From contig CAWBPR010000011.1 of NCBI GenBank assembly GCA_963790775.1, positions 496,001-560,000 of the forward strand: DNA of 64,000 nucleotides. Direction: 5' to 3'. This stretch comes from JASJBU01 sp963790775. Its GTDB lineage: Bacteria > Pseudomonadota > Gammaproteobacteria > Chromatiales > Chromatiaceae. Positions 35,178 through 45,190 of the stretch are shown piece by piece (positions within the stretch are counted from its first letter, which is position 1; each line of letters begins with the position of its first letter). Position numbers and translations under genes: made by a program. The notes below the pieces were generated by a model, which saw nothing but the letters and a program-made list of their open reading frames with translations, searched no databases and was not told the origin of the DNA.

Positions 35178-37707
35178 ATGATCGATCTGCCCGTCTCAAG
35201 CGCGCTTCCCGCACTTCGCCAGTACTTGAATGAGCGGCATCGCGCCGTTCTGACAGCCCCGCCGGGCTCCGGCAAAACTACCCTGGCGCCCCTTGAACTG
35301 CTCCGGGAATCCTGGTTAAGCAACAAAAAAATCATTCTCCTGGAACCCCGCCGCCTGGCGGCGCGGGCAGCGGCGGCGCGCATGGCTGAGCTGCTCGGTG
35401 AGCGGGTGGGCGAAACTGTCGGTTACCGGATCCGCATGGATAGCCAGGTCTCTGCCGCAACCCGCATCGAGGTGGTCACCGAAGGCATACTCACCCGGCG
35501 TCTGCAGCAGGACCCGGAGCTCAGCGGGGTGGGCCTGGTGATCTTCGATGAGTTTCACGAACGTTCGCTGCACGCGGATCTGGCTCTCGCCCTGACCCTG
35601 GATGTGATGGCGGGTCTGCGCGACGATCTGCGCCTGCTGGTGATGTCCGCCACGCTGGACAGTGAGGCCGTATCCAACCTGCTGGGCGGTGCACCGGTGA
35701 TCAGCGCGACAGGCCGCAGTTACCCGGTGGAGGTCCACTATCTGGGCGATCCCCCCGCCGGACGCCGTTTGCCGGAGAGCGTGACAAGCGCCGTGCTCCA
35801 GATAGCGCGGCGGGAGCAGGGGGACCTGCTGGTGTTTCTGCCGGGGGTGGGTGAGATCCGCCAGGTGGCGGAGCGGCTCGGCGCGCATTACGGGAACACG
35901 CCTGACGGCCCGCGGATCTGTCCTCTGTATGGTGATTTAAGCAAGACCGCGCAGGACCAGGCGATTCTGCCGGACCCCAATGGCCGGCAGCGGGTGGTGC
36001 TGGCCACCTCCATTGCCGAGACCAGTCTCACCATCGAGGGTGTGACCACGGTGCTGGACAGCGGCTGGTCGAGGCTGCCGCGCTTTCTGCCCGGCATCGG
36101 CATGAGCCGGCTGGAGACGCTGCGGGTCTCCAGGGCGGCGGCGGATCAGCGCGCGGGGCGGGCGGGTCGTCTGGGACCGGGAAAGTGCTACCGGCTGTGG
36201 GGCGAGCAGCGCCAGGCGAGCCTGGCGGCGCAGCAGCCTGCAGAGATCCTGGAGGCCGACCTGGCAAGCCTGGTGCTGGATCTGCTGCAATGGGGGGTGG
36301 CTTCCCCTGCTGATCTGCAGTGGCTCGATCCCCCGCCCAAGGGCGCCTATGCCCAGGCCTGTGATCTGCTGCGTTCCCTGGGAGCACTCGATGCACAGGG
36401 TCGTCTGACAACCGTGGGCAAGGCCATGTCGAGGCTGCCCTTGCATCCCCGGCTGGCGCACATGCTGTTGCGCGCAGGGAATCCATCGGCCAGAAAGCAG
36501 GCCTGTGATCTTGCCGCACTGCTGAGTGAACGGGACATCCTGTTGCGGGGTAAACCTGGCTCAGGCAATGTGGATGTCGAGGTGCGATTGTCGCTGCTCG
36601 AAGAATGGCGCACTGGCGGCCGCCGTCAGAAAATACCGGGCGTGGATACGCAGGGTTGTCGGCGGGTGGATCAGGTGAGTCAGCAATATCAGCGCATACC
36701 TGCAGAAAATCCCATTGCCGGAGGAGGGGGATCTGCTCACGGTGCAGGGTCTGCTGGCGATGAGTTATCCGGACCGTATCGGCAGACAGACCCGGCATGG
36801 GCGTTTTCAACTCTCCTCCGGCAGAGGGGCCTGGATTGCAGAGGATGACACGCTGGCTGGCGCGGCTTTTATCGTCGTCGCCCAGTTGGATGCGGGCAAA
36901 ACCGAAGGGCGCGTGCAACTGGCGGCTGCGATCAGTGAAGCGGAGTTGCGAGAGCTGCCCGACCTGCCATTGGAGACGGTTGATTCGGTAGTCTGGGACA
37001 AAGACAATCAGGCCGTGGCCGCGCAACGAGTGGAACGCTTGGGGGCGCTGCAGCTCGCCTCGAAACCGCTGCAGGATGCCGATCCCGCAGCGCTGACAGA
37101 CGCCATGCTGCAGGGCATCCGGGAGATGGGTATTGACTGCCTGCCCTGGAGCAAGATCAGCCGGCTGTGGCGGAATCGCGCCATCTGCCTCGCCGCATGG
37201 CAGCCGGATGCCGGCTGGCCAGAGCTGACTGACAACTGGCTGATGGAGCATCTTGAGGAGTGGCTCGCGCCCTGGCTGGATGGGATCACCCGCAAATCCC
37301 ATCTGCAGAAACTTGATCTGTTGCGCATCCTGCAGAGCCGGTTTTCCTGGGAGCAGCTCAGGCTGATGGAGGAAGCCGTCCCAACCCACCTGCAGGTGCC
37401 GAGTGGGTCCAAAAAACGCCTGGAGTATGAGCCGGGATCGATCCCGGTGCTGGCGGTGCGTCTGCAGGAGGTATTCGGCCTGACTGAGACCCCGCGGATC
37501 TGTCAGGGGCAGGTGCCGGTGGTGATGCATCTGCTGTCGCCGGCGTCGCGGCCGATTCAGGTGACTCAGGATCTGCATGGCTTCTGGGAGCGCACCTACA
37601 GCGAGGTGAAAAAGGAGCTGAAGGGGCGTTATCCCAAACACTACTGGCCGGATGATCCCTATCAGGCGGAGCCCACCGCCCGTGTAAAAAGACGCAGGCC
37701 CGGCTGA
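35178..37707 (+). pseudogene. hrpB: ATP-dependent RNA helicase HrpB, one-base frameshift
   Basis: The repaired protein of about 842 residues has normal HrpB length. Motifs: APPGSGKTT (Walker A), LEPRRLAARAAAARMAE, VIFDEFHERSLHADLAL (DEFH box), VMSATLD, STSIAETSLTIEGV-like ATSIAETSLTIEGV, and RAADQRAGRAGRLGPG-type AAADQRAGRAGRLGPGKCYR. The frame changes at about 36688-36700: RRVDQVSQQYQR is followed one base later by YLQKIPLPEEGDLLTVQGLL and then SYPDRIGRQ. The C-terminal HrpB domain runs to VKRRRPG. An extra base is implied. HrpB is non-essential, so loss is possible, but both halves are well preserved. Confidence 0.9.
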
Positions 37708-37713
37708 AAATCA

Positions 37714-37749
37714 ACCCCAGAGGACACAGAGACTCACAGAGGAAAAGAG
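37714..37749. repeat. CACAGAG-type interspersed repeat
   Basis: CCAGAGGACACAGAGA followed by CTCACAGAGG is a copy of the CACAGAG repeat found in intergenic regions of many environmental bacteria. It lies between hrpB and yajD. The function is unknown. Confidence 0.45.
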
Positions 37750-37846
37750 TGTTGAAAGGCGACCCGACTTTTTTCAAGGCCGGAGATGGCTGAATGAGGT
37801 CTGTGTTTCAGGAGTAATCAGAAAAGTTAAAGCGATCCAGTGACGC

Positions 37847-38215
37847 TTACTTCTTGTCCTTCAACAGATTCGCCAGATCCGCGAATGGGTTGTGGGTGGT
37901 GGTGCTCTGTTGCTTGCCGGTTGCGGCATCGCCATGTTCGGAGTCGATATAACGCGAGTGCTCGTTGTCGTGACAGTAGACGCACAACAACTCCCAGTTG
38001 CTGCCGTCGAGGGGATTGTTGTCGTGGTTATGATCCCGGTGGTGCACCGTCAGTTCACGCAGGTTGGCGCGGGTGAATTCACGGCTGCAACGCCCGCAGA
38101 TCCAGGGATACAGCTTCAGCGCCCGCTCGCGATAACCCAGCTCGCGTTGCTCCCGGTCGCGCCGGGCCTGGGCGACGATGCGGTCAAGTTTGTCGGAGGA
38201 GGTTTCAGAGGCCAT
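37847..38215 (-). CDS. yajD: YajD-family HNH nuclease
   Basis: The 122-residue protein has the HNH zinc-nuclease fold: WICGRCSREF (CxxC), then LTVHHRDHNHDNNP (catalytic HH and N), and LLCVYCHDNEHSRY (CxxCH). The basic N-terminal helix (DRIVAQARRDREQRELGYRERALKLYPW) and the length match E. coli YajD. The biological target is unknown. Confidence 0.9.
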   Translation of the reverse strand: MASETSSDKLDRIVAQARRDREQRELGYRERALKLYPWICGRCSREFTRANLRELTVHHRDHNHDNNPLDGSNWELLCVYCHDNEHSRYIDSEHGDAATGKQQSTTTHNPFADLANLLKDKK

Positions 38216-38268
38216 GGTATTTACGATCTGGTTGCTGTTGCTGAAACAGTCTGCTGCGCAAACCTGCC

Positions 38269-38895
38269 TCAGTCAAGTGTCTGCTTGTTCAGGGCTGTCA
38301 GGTGTGAAATCTCGGCCTCAATACGCTGCAATTCCTCGGCGGTGTTGATGTTCACAAACAACGCGGGAACGTCGGAAAAATCGACCCGGGCCAGCTTTCT
38401 GCTGTTGAACCAGCGGTGCACGGCCCTGCCACCCGCGTCGATATAGTCTGCCAGCGGCTTGCGTAATGACCGTTTGAGCAGGGCGAATACCGGATGCAGC
38501 CGATCGCCGTCATGGGCGCAACTGATCTCGGCATCTTTCTCCAGCATCGCATGACGCAGTCGCTGCAACAGATCTCCGGGCAGCCAGGGTCCGTCGCAGG
38601 GTACGCAAAGCAGGGTTTCGGAATCTGTCTGTTGCAGCGCCGCCAGCATGCCGGCCAGGGGGCCTGCGTAATCCGGAATCCGGTCGCTGATCACCGGATA
38701 GCCATAGGCCTGGTAGCGTTCGATATTGCGGTTGGCGTTGATCATGATCGAGTCTGTCTGGGGACGGAGGGCGTCAATCACATGTTCGATCAGGGGACGG
38801 CCATCGAGGATTAGCAGGCCTTTGTCCCTGCCAGCCATGCGGCTTGCCTGGCCACCAGCCAGAATGACCGCGGTGGTCGATTGTTCAGACAGCAT
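38269..38895 (-). CDS. mobA: Molybdenum cofactor guanylyltransferase MobA
   Basis: This 208-residue enzyme transfers GMP from GTP to Mo-molybdopterin, making the MGD cofactor of DMSO-reductase-family enzymes. The nucleotide loop VILAGGQASRMAGRDKGLL and the metal-binding CDGPWLP are typical. It lies just before a response-regulator gene, same strand, five bases apart. Presence implies MGD enzymes elsewhere, consistent with an anaerobic or sulfur-respiring lifestyle. Confidence 0.94.
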   Translation of the reverse strand: MLSEQSTTAVILAGGQASRMAGRDKGLLILDGRPLIEHVIDALRPQTDSIMINANRNIERYQAYGYPVISDRIPDYAGPLAGMLAALQQTDSETLLCVPCDGPWLPGDLLQRLRHAMLEKDAEISCAHDGDRLHPVFALLKRSLRKPLADYIDAGGRAVHRWFNSRKLARVDFSDVPALFVNINTAEELQRIEAEISHLTALNKQTLD

Positions 38896-38900
38896 GCTTG

Positions 38901-39692
38901 TCAGGTTTCCGTCAGAATCTTTTCCAGAAAGCGTTTCAGGGTGACTGGTTCGAAGGGTTTGTCGCAGATTGCCGAAACACCGGATTTCTGTACTGCGGCG
39001 AGGCGGCTCTGATTCGATTCACTGGTTACCATGAGGATGGGGATGCCGGGCTGGTTGCTGTTGGAGCGGATATAATCCACCAGCTCCTGACCATCCATTT
39101 CGGGCATATTGTAGTCGGATATCACCAGATCAAAGTAGTGCTCGTTGATCAGCTTTGCGCCTTCGACGCCGTTTTCGGCCTCACTGATGCGCTCCACACC
39201 CATGCCCTCCAGGATACGCCGCAGATGGTTGCGCGACATGCGGCTGTCATCCACCAGCAGCACCTGCAGTGATTCGGTGTCGATATCGTCCAGCTCCAGA
39301 TCCGGGGCCTCCAGATAGTCCAGGGTCGATTGCAGAGCAATCAGCAGGTCGTCTTTACTGAAAGGTTTCGGCAGGATGGCGATGGCGCCGGCCTGACGGA
39401 TCGGGTCCAGGTAGCGAAAACGGGTTTCACTGGAGATCAGGATGAAGGCGGTCTCCAGCAGAATGTCATCATCCCGCATGGCATGCAGCAGGTCGGTGCC
39501 GGTCATGTCCGGCAGATAGAGGGTGCTGATCACCAGATCGGGTGGGGTGCGCTGTATCTCCTGCAATGCCTGCTGGCCTTGGTCGTAGGTGTCGATGATG
39601 GAGATGCCGAGTTGCTGCAGATAGTTCAGAATAATATGCTGTTGCACATGCGAGGGTTCGACGAGAATAACGGAGAGCTCTTGGATATCCAT
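38901..39692 (-). CDS. Double receiver-domain response regulator
   Basis: This 263-residue protein has two CheY-like receiver domains and no output domain. The first (about 8-120) has the phosphorylation region DLVISTLYLPDMTG, in which the usual Asp is replaced (ST instead of D before LYLP), so it may be a pseudo-receiver. The second (about 138-255) is complete: LLVDDSRMSRNHLRRIL, LVISDYNMPEMDG and ILMVTSESN, PFEPVTLKRFL. Such proteins usually connect kinases to motility or adaptation circuits. No kinase is nearby. Confidence 0.88.
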   Translation of the reverse strand: MDIQELSVILVEPSHVQQHIILNYLQQLGISIIDTYDQGQQALQEIQRTPPDLVISTLYLPDMTGTDLLHAMRDDDILLETAFILISSETRFRYLDPIRQAGAIAILPKPFSKDDLLIALQSTLDYLEAPDLELDDIDTESLQVLLVDDSRMSRNHLRRILEGMGVERISEAENGVEGAKLINEHYFDLVISDYNMPEMDGQELVDYIRSNSNQPGIPILMVTSESNQSRLAAVQKSGVSAICDKPFEPVTLKRFLEKILTET

Positions 39693-39834
39693 CTGACTGC
39701 TGCAGGTTATGACAGTGAAACTTCAAATATAGCAGCCAACACCGGTGACGGGGAGCGCCATTTAACTGCGGCTTTTATCTCACCCCAACCCCCCGTAGAA
39801 TTGCCCCTTTCTATCTGAGACAAGTAGGTGGCGT

Positions 39835-40680
39835 GTGAAACTGAGTGCAGCTGAATTCCGCGACTGGGAGCACAAGTCGGTGACCCTGATGGGGATGTCC
39901 GGAGTCGGCAAGACGCGCCTGTCGAATATTCTGCGTAACAGCGACTGGTTTCACTACTCCGGAGATTACCGCATCGGCACTCACTACCTGGATGAACCGA
40001 TCCTCGACAGCATCAAGGAACAGGCGATGCAGCTGCCCCTGTTGCGGGATCTGCTGCGCTCCGACTCCATCTATATCCGCAACAATATCACCGTCGACCA
40101 TCTGAAGCCGGTCTCCACCTTCATGGGGATGCTGGGTAATCCGGAGCTGGGCGGCATGTCGCTGAAGGAGTTCAAGCGGCGTCAGCATCTGCATCGCGAT
40201 GCGGAGATAGCGGTGATGCATGATGTGCCCGCCTTCATCCGCAAGTCCCAGAGCATCTATGGCTATCAGCACTTCATCAACGATGTCGGGGGCAGCCTGT
40301 GCGAACTTGAAGAGCCTGGGGTCATCGAGTTGATCGCGGAACACACCCTGATCCTGTATATCCGCGCGACGGAACAGGATGAGGAGCGACTGATCAAGCG
40401 CGCCGTGACAGATCCCAAGCCGCTCTACTACCGCGAGGCATTCCTGGACGAACAGCTGGCGGACTATATGCGGGAGAACGATCTCTCTTATGTATCGCTG
40501 ATCGATCCCCGGGATTTCGCCCGCTGGGTGTTCCCCCGGCTGTTTCGCTCCCGCATCCCGCGTTATGAGGTGATTGCCGCGGAACAGGGTTATACCGTAT
40601 CCACCGACGAGTTGAGCCAGGTTGAGAATGAGCTGGATTTCCTCAATCTGCTGACCTGCGTCATCGACAGAGAGTCCTGA
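39835..40680 (+). CDS. P-loop ATPase adjacent to metA-type gene
   Basis: This 281-residue cytoplasmic protein has a Walker A motif GMSGVGKTRLS (residues 20-30) and a helical body (KEFKRRQHLHRDAEIAVMHDVPAFI, FINDVGGSLCELEEPGVIEL). It starts at a GTG with AGGTGG upstream. It ends two bases before the acyltransferase gene; this arrangement suggests a shared function in methionine supply, but the role is unknown. A nucleoside or small-molecule kinase is an alternative reading. Confidence 0.75.
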   Translation: MKLSAAEFRDWEHKSVTLMGMSGVGKTRLSNILRNSDWFHYSGDYRIGTHYLDEPILDSIKEQAMQLPLLRDLLRSDSIYIRNNITVDHLKPVSTFMGMLGNPELGGMSLKEFKRRQHLHRDAEIAVMHDVPAFIRKSQSIYGYQHFINDVGGSLCELEEPGVIELIAEHTLILYIRATEQDEERLIKRAVTDPKPLYYREAFLDEQLADYMRENDLSYVSLIDPRDFARWVFPRLFRSRIPRYEVIAAEQGYTVSTDELSQVENELDFLNLLTCVIDRES

Positions 40681-40681
40681 T

Positions 40682-41756
40682 ATGCCACTGGTTGCACATA
40701 CCGAACTACCCAGCTTCAAACGTCTGCGGGCGGAGGGGCAGAATATCCTGACCCCGGAGCGGGCCACACATCAGGTGATCCGCGAGCTGCACGTGGGGCT
40801 GCTCAATATGATGCCGGATGCAGCCATCGAGGCCACCGAACGGCAGTTCTTCCGTCTGGTGGGGGAGGCCAACCCGATCGCCCAGTTCTTCGTTCACCCC
40901 TTCACTTTGAAAGAGCTGCCCCGGGGTGAGAAGGCGCAGGCCCACATCGATGCCTATTATGAAACCTTCGAGCAGATCAAGCAGGATGGTCTGGATGCAT
41001 TGATCATCACCGGGGCCAATGTGACCCATCCGGATCTCTCTCAGGAGGCGTTCTGGGAGCCGCTGATAGAGGTGGTGGACTGGGCCTACGAGAATGTCAC
41101 CTCGGTGCTCTGCTCCTGTCTCGCCACCCATGCGGTGATGCAGTTTCACAACGGCCAGGCCCGCACTGCCAGAGGTGGCGACAAGCTCTGGGGGGTGTTC
41201 AGTCACAGCGTGATGGATCGCAGCCATCCCCTGGTGAACGACGTCAACACCCTGTTCGATGTGCCGCACTCCCGCTACAACCAGATTACCCGTGAGCAGT
41301 TCGATCGTTCAGGGGTCAAGGTGCTGGCGGAGAGCGAGGCGGCCGGTGTGCATCTGGCGGTCAGCCAGGATGGGCTGCGGGTGGTCTATTTTCAGGGCCA
41401 TCCGGAATACGACACCATCAGCCTGTTGAAGGAGTACAAGCGGGAGGTGATGCTCTATGCGGCGGGCAAGCGCAGGGACTATCCGCCTTTTCCGGATAAC
41501 TACTTTTCCCTGCGGGATCGAGGCGGTCCTGAATGAGTATCGCGACAGGCTGGAAACCTCACTCAAGGCGTACAGCGAATTGCCGGAATTTCCCGAGGAC
41601 CTGATCATCCCGACCCTGCACAACACCTGGCACGATACCGCCGAGGCGGTGATCGGCAACTGGATCGGGCTGGTCTATCAGGTTACCAACAAAGTCCGCA
41701 AGCTTCCTTTCATGGAAGGCGTCGATCCGGATAATCCGTTGAACCTGTATGTTTGA
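40682..41756 (+). pseudogene. metA: Homoserine O-acyltransferase, MetA (succinyltransferase) family, one-base frameshift
   Basis: The repaired protein of about 357 residues activates homoserine for methionine synthesis. Family blocks: LLNMMPDAAIEATERQFFRL, ITGANVTHPDLSQEAFW, the catalytic Cys in SVLCSCLATHAVMQF, PHSRYN and the His-Glu pair GHPEYD. The first frame ends at 41536 after PDNYFSLRDRGGPE. One base earlier the true ending appears in another frame: EAVLNEYRDRLETSL, LHNTWHDTAEAVIGNWIGLV and GVDPDNPLNLYV. An extra base lies at about 41514-41521. It overlaps the HAD gene by eight bases. Confidence 0.9.
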
Positions 41757-42534
41757 CGCCATCCTGCTGGATATGGACGGGGTCCTCTATCACGGGGACC
41801 GTCCATTACCAGGCGCAGTCGAATTCCTGCAACGCATCCAGCACCGTCCGCATCTATTCATTACCAACAATCCGATCCTGCCGCCCGCCGAGGTGGCGGA
41901 CAAACTGGCGCGCATGGGCCTGCCGCAACCCGGACCGGAGCAGATCATTACCTCCGCCCAGGCCACCGCGCGTTGGCTGGATAAACAGAAACCGGGGTTC
42001 CGTTACTATGCGGTGGGCGCCGCCGGGCTGCATCAGGCCCTCAGGCAAGTCGGTACTGAGGATTCGAAACAGGCCGACTTCGTAGTGGTGGGCGAGGGGC
42101 CCGGACTCGACTTCGAGAGCCTGACTACCGGCATCAATCTGATCGTCAAGCAGGGCGCCCGACTGGTGGCTACCAATCCGGATATCAATGTGGATGCCAC
42201 TATCGATGGCGAACATCGACTGGTGCCTGGCGGTGGCGCGCTGGTCGCGCCGTTCGCGGTCGCCAGCGGGGTGCAGCCGGTGATCATCGGCAAGCCCAAT
42301 CCACTGCTGTTCGAGATGGCCCTGGAACAACTCGGCTGCCTGCCGCAGCGCTGCCTGATGATCGGCGACCGTCCGGATACGGACATCGCCGGCGCTGCCG
42401 CCCTGGGTATGCAGACCGCATTGGTCAGAACCGGCCGCTTCGCACCGGGAGCGCCCTGGCCGGAAGATCTGCCCCGTCCGGATTGGGATGTAGAGAGTCT
42501 CGGACAATTGACGCAGTACTGCAGCTTATCTTAG
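41749..42534 (+). CDS. HAD-IIA family phosphatase (NagD/PGP-like)
   Basis: The 261-residue cytoplasmic hydrolase starts with the catalytic DMDGVLYHGDRPLPGA (motif I, Asp nucleophile in LLDMDGV). It continues with LFITNNP, the cap domain, GKPNPLLFEMALEQLG (motif III Lys) and MIGDRPDTDIAGAAALGMQTALV (motif IV). It resembles NagD or 4-nitrophenylphosphatase-type enzymes that act on sugar or nucleotide phosphates. The start overlaps the acyltransferase stop, so the two are cotranslated. Confidence 0.92.
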   Translation: MFDAILLDMDGVLYHGDRPLPGAVEFLQRIQHRPHLFITNNPILPPAEVADKLARMGLPQPGPEQIITSAQATARWLDKQKPGFRYYAVGAAGLHQALRQVGTEDSKQADFVVVGEGPGLDFESLTTGINLIVKQGARLVATNPDINVDATIDGEHRLVPGGGALVAPFAVASGVQPVIIGKPNPLLFEMALEQLGCLPQRCLMIGDRPDTDIAGAAALGMQTALVRTGRFAPGAPWPEDLPRPDWDVESLGQLTQYCSLS

Positions 42535-42781
42535 TCGCATGTCACGGATCGGTGTCAGATAGAATCGCTGAGCAGATTTGCATTTGCACGGGAATGGATC
42601 GTTGTGATGGAAGCGCATTATAATTACGCACAGTATCGAAGGGAGTACCGTTATGGATGATAGTCATTTCTGTTTATCCCCCAAATTTCAATGATATGCT
42701 GCAGACCTGCCTGCAGTAGCTGCCTGGCCTTTCGAGGTGTCTCGTGTGGTAGTGAAGATAGGTGGGTCTGTAGAATAATTA

Positions 42782-42788
42782 GTTAGGC
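42782..42788 (+). other. Integron cassette left junction GTTAGGC
   Basis: G/TTAGGC is the canonical crossover core. The TTAGGC that begins the cassette is the exact complement of GCCTAA in the attC at its other end (43649-43655). No attI or integrase is recognisable in the 278 bases before it (42535-42812), which hold nothing else I can name. Confidence 0.7.
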
Positions 42789-43757
42789 ACAGAAGCAGGA
42801 AGAATTGATCTCATGCCGACCGTTGACCCACTCGAAGAATTTACGCGTAGGCATCCGTATCCTGACCACTTGGGATTGTCTTCTCTATATCGGTTTTCTT
42901 CTATCCCTGAAAAGCCAGAGTATTTGGAAGCACTATTTCTGGAAGGAAAGCTTTATCACGCGTTACCCAGTGGGTTTAATGATCCTTTCGAATGCAAACC
43001 TCATTTTTCGTGGCCAAAAACAGCTGCAAACGTTCAGGCAATTCGGAAGCACCTCATAAAGGTTTCGAAACAACAAGGCAAGTCCAGAAAAGAAGCGAAG
43101 CACCTGGTTTCCAAAAGCATGAAGAAACCGGGCTTTATCGAAGAAACGATCAGGAAAATTACCGAGAAGGTTTTTGGTGAAATTCGGATTTGCTGCTTTA
43201 CGCAGTCAAACGAGAACCTCCTTTTCTGGGCTCACTATGCAGATTCGCATAGCGGTTTCTGTGTGGAATACGATGCTACGAAACTCTCAATAAATTTAGC
43301 CTACAAGGTTGCTTATCAGAATGATTACCCAACTGTTGAATATCCGCGACCGAATGATGCACGGGGTTTCGAGCCAGCTTTGGTTAAATCTAAGGAATGG
43401 GGTTACGAAGAAGAGTTCAGAATAATATTCGTCCCGGAAGCACCAATACAACCGAAGAATGATGGCAAGTCTTTGCTGCTTTCAGGCAAAGAAATAAGGA
43501 ATGTCTTTTTCGGGGCAAAGATCGATGCCCATGAGAAAGAAAAGATCATCCAGCTAATCGACAAAGGTCCGTTCAATCCGGGGCTATGGGATACAAAGCT
43601 ATCCAGATCATCTTTTGAATTACAATTTCACCAAATCAGGTAACAAATGCCTAACGAACACATCCAGCCAACCCACAATTCCGTGCGGCTTTTTGCGCAT
43701 GGCTGCGCCATTGTTGCGCAAACGCCGCACTACATTGTGGTCGGCTGATGTTGGGCG
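42783..43757 (+). mobile_element. Integron gene cassette carrying a DUF2971 gene
   Basis: The cassette is 975 bases from the TTAGGC crossover to the ...GGGCG crossover. It holds one gene close to both ends, as cassettes do: the ATG lies 30 bases inside, and the stop codon is the first triplet of the attC. The base composition is more AT-rich than the flanks. No integrase lies in the window, so this is a lone cassette or part of an integrase-less attC cluster. Confidence 0.78.
42813..43643 (+). CDS. DUF2971 protein (cassette-borne)
   Basis: The 276-residue protein has the DUF2971 pattern: LYRFSSI near the start, YHALPSGFNDPFECKP, the central ICCFTQSNENLLFWAHYADSHSGFCVEYD and KEWGYEEEFRIIF. 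DUF2971 proteins are common on mobile elements and in defence islands; their activity is not established. The start has GGAAG upstream. The gene is the only one in the integron cassette. Codon use is AT-richer than in neighbouring genes, which agrees with recent acquisition. Confidence 0.85.
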   Translation: MPTVDPLEEFTRRHPYPDHLGLSSLYRFSSIPEKPEYLEALFLEGKLYHALPSGFNDPFECKPHFSWPKTAANVQAIRKHLIKVSKQQGKSRKEAKHLVSKSMKKPGFIEETIRKITEKVFGEIRICCFTQSNENLLFWAHYADSHSGFCVEYDATKLSINLAYKVAYQNDYPTVEYPRPNDARGFEPALVKSKEWGYEEEFRIIFVPEAPIQPKNDGKSLLLSGKEIRNVFFGAKIDAHEKEKIIQLIDKGPFNPGLWDTKLSRSSFELQFHQIR

Positions 43758-43763
43758 TTAGCG
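43641..43763 (+). other. Integron attC recombination site
   Basis: It starts at TAACAAATGCCTAACG (R'' GCCTAAC at 43649-43655) and ends at GGGCG/TTAG (crossover between 43757 and 43758). The interior is an imperfect hairpin: CCAACCCACAA against TTGTGGTCGG, and GTGCGGC/TTTGCGC against GCGCAAACGCCGCAC. The size of about 120 bases fits the longer attC class, as in Vibrio repeats. Confidence 0.85.
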
Positions 43764-43783
43764 CAGAATATGGAAGCGTAAGT

Positions 43784-45190
43784 ATGATCACGAGAGAAGT
43801 CACAGACGAAGAAGTCGTCGCTCTATCTACCAGAGAGGAATCACACTTCTTTGATAAAAAAGCATCGGCAATTTCAGGAAAGGGCGTGCAAAAGATCGCC
43901 GTTGCTTTTGCAAACGCTGATGGAGGCGAATTCCTTATTGGTATTGCGGATGATGCTGATTCGCCAGATTCTGAGGAAAGGTGGCAAGGTGTTGAAAACA
44001 TCGAGGCGCTAAATTCACATTTACAAGCGCTATTTGCCGTACAACCTGCTCTCGACGTTCGGTACGAGTTTCTTAAACACAAAGATGATAAAGGCTATGT
44101 TTTACGGGTTACGGTCGAAAAAAGTTCTGAAGTACACAAGACCGCCGACAACACCGTTTATCAGAGGTATGGGGCACAATCTCTGCCAATCAAAGATCCA
44201 CAACAGATAGCGCAGCTCTCTTTTGCCAAAGGGTCAACCACATACGAAGATCAGCTATTAAAAGATGTACCTCCTGAACAAATCGTGGAATCTCCCGAAT
44301 TGACATCATTCCTGAGCGAGTATTCCCCAAAAACAGACCCTCTGGATTTTGTTATCAACCAAAATCTACTCGAAAGCCGAGAATGGATACCGAGGGTTGC
44401 ATCTACCTTGCTTTTTCACCCGGCGCCAAGCGCAGTTGTTCCAAGGAAGTGCGCAGTAAAAATAACCAGGTACGAAACGAGAGAAGATGATCCTGAGCGA
44501 GATCATTTAGCAGATCAGATAACCATAGAAGGTCCGTCCTATGTGCTGATACGGGATACCGTTGATGCAGTGCAAACAATGATGTCTGCGGTAAAGGTAT
44601 GGACTGCTGACGGGTTGAAATCCCTAGAATACCCCCCGGAAGCAATCTGGGAGATCATCGTCAATGCCATACTTCATAGGGACTATTCAATTTCCGACGA
44701 TATACAGATTTTCGTTTTTGATAACAGAATAGAAATACTTAGTCCTGGTCGCCTACCTGGATATGTAACTGTTGATAACATTTTGGATGCTAGATATTCA
44801 AGGAATCCAAAAATTGTCCGCACTCTGAATAGATACCGTGATGCGCCAAACAAAGATTTAGGCGAAGGGCTCAACACAGCATTTCAGAAAATGAAAGAAT
44901 GGGGACTTAAGAAGCCTGAAATATTTGAAGATAAGAATTATGTACGAGTTGTTTTACCCCACATTCCATTAGCGGCACCTACAGAAGCAATAATGAAGTT
45001 TCTCATGTCACACGATAGCATCACCAACAAACAAGCAAGGGAGCTTACGGGCATCAAGTCAGAGAATCTCGTAAAGGTAGAGTTCTACAAGCTTCGTGAT
45101 GCCGGTCTTCTTGAGCGTGTCGCTGGTCTTCATGGTCCAAAGTCTGCTTGGCAACTAACCGATGAAGGACGGGCAGAAAATGGCAAATAG
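43784..45190 (+). CDS. AlbA_2/Schlafen-type ATP-binding protein with HATPase_c_4 and winged-helix end
   Basis: This 468-residue protein has an N-terminal AlbA_2 domain (ESHFFDKKASAISGKGVQKIAVAFANADGGEFLIGIADD), a middle region, a GHKL-like ATPase segment (PPEAIWEIIVNAILHRDYSI, EILSPGRLPG) and a C-terminal winged helix. ATG at 43784 is used (GGAAG seven bases upstream); the longer frame begins inside attC. It starts 27 bases past the attC crossover, like a cassette gene. Family members are often transcription-associated or antiphage regulators; the function here is unknown. No complete attC is seen after it. Confidence 0.83.
   Translation: MITREVTDEEVVALSTREESHFFDKKASAISGKGVQKIAVAFANADGGEFLIGIADDADSPDSEERWQGVENIEALNSHLQALFAVQPALDVRYEFLKHKDDKGYVLRVTVEKSSEVHKTADNTVYQRYGAQSLPIKDPQQIAQLSFAKGSTTYEDQLLKDVPPEQIVESPELTSFLSEYSPKTDPLDFVINQNLLESREWIPRVASTLLFHPAPSAVVPRKCAVKITRYETREDDPERDHLADQITIEGPSYVLIRDTVDAVQTMMSAVKVWTADGLKSLEYPPEAIWEIIVNAILHRDYSISDDIQIFVFDNRIEILSPGRLPGYVTVDNILDARYSRNPKIVRTLNRYRDAPNKDLGEGLNTAFQKMKEWGLKKPEIFEDKNYVRVVLPHIPLAAPTEAIMKFLMSHDSITNKQARELTGIKSENLVKVEFYKLRDAGLLERVAGLHGPKSAWQLTDEGRAENGK

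Noticed and set aside
40560..40700. SAM or SAH riboswitch ahead of the metA-type gene
   Set aside because: The gene starts two bases after the ATPase gene, so there is no leader in which such an element could lie.
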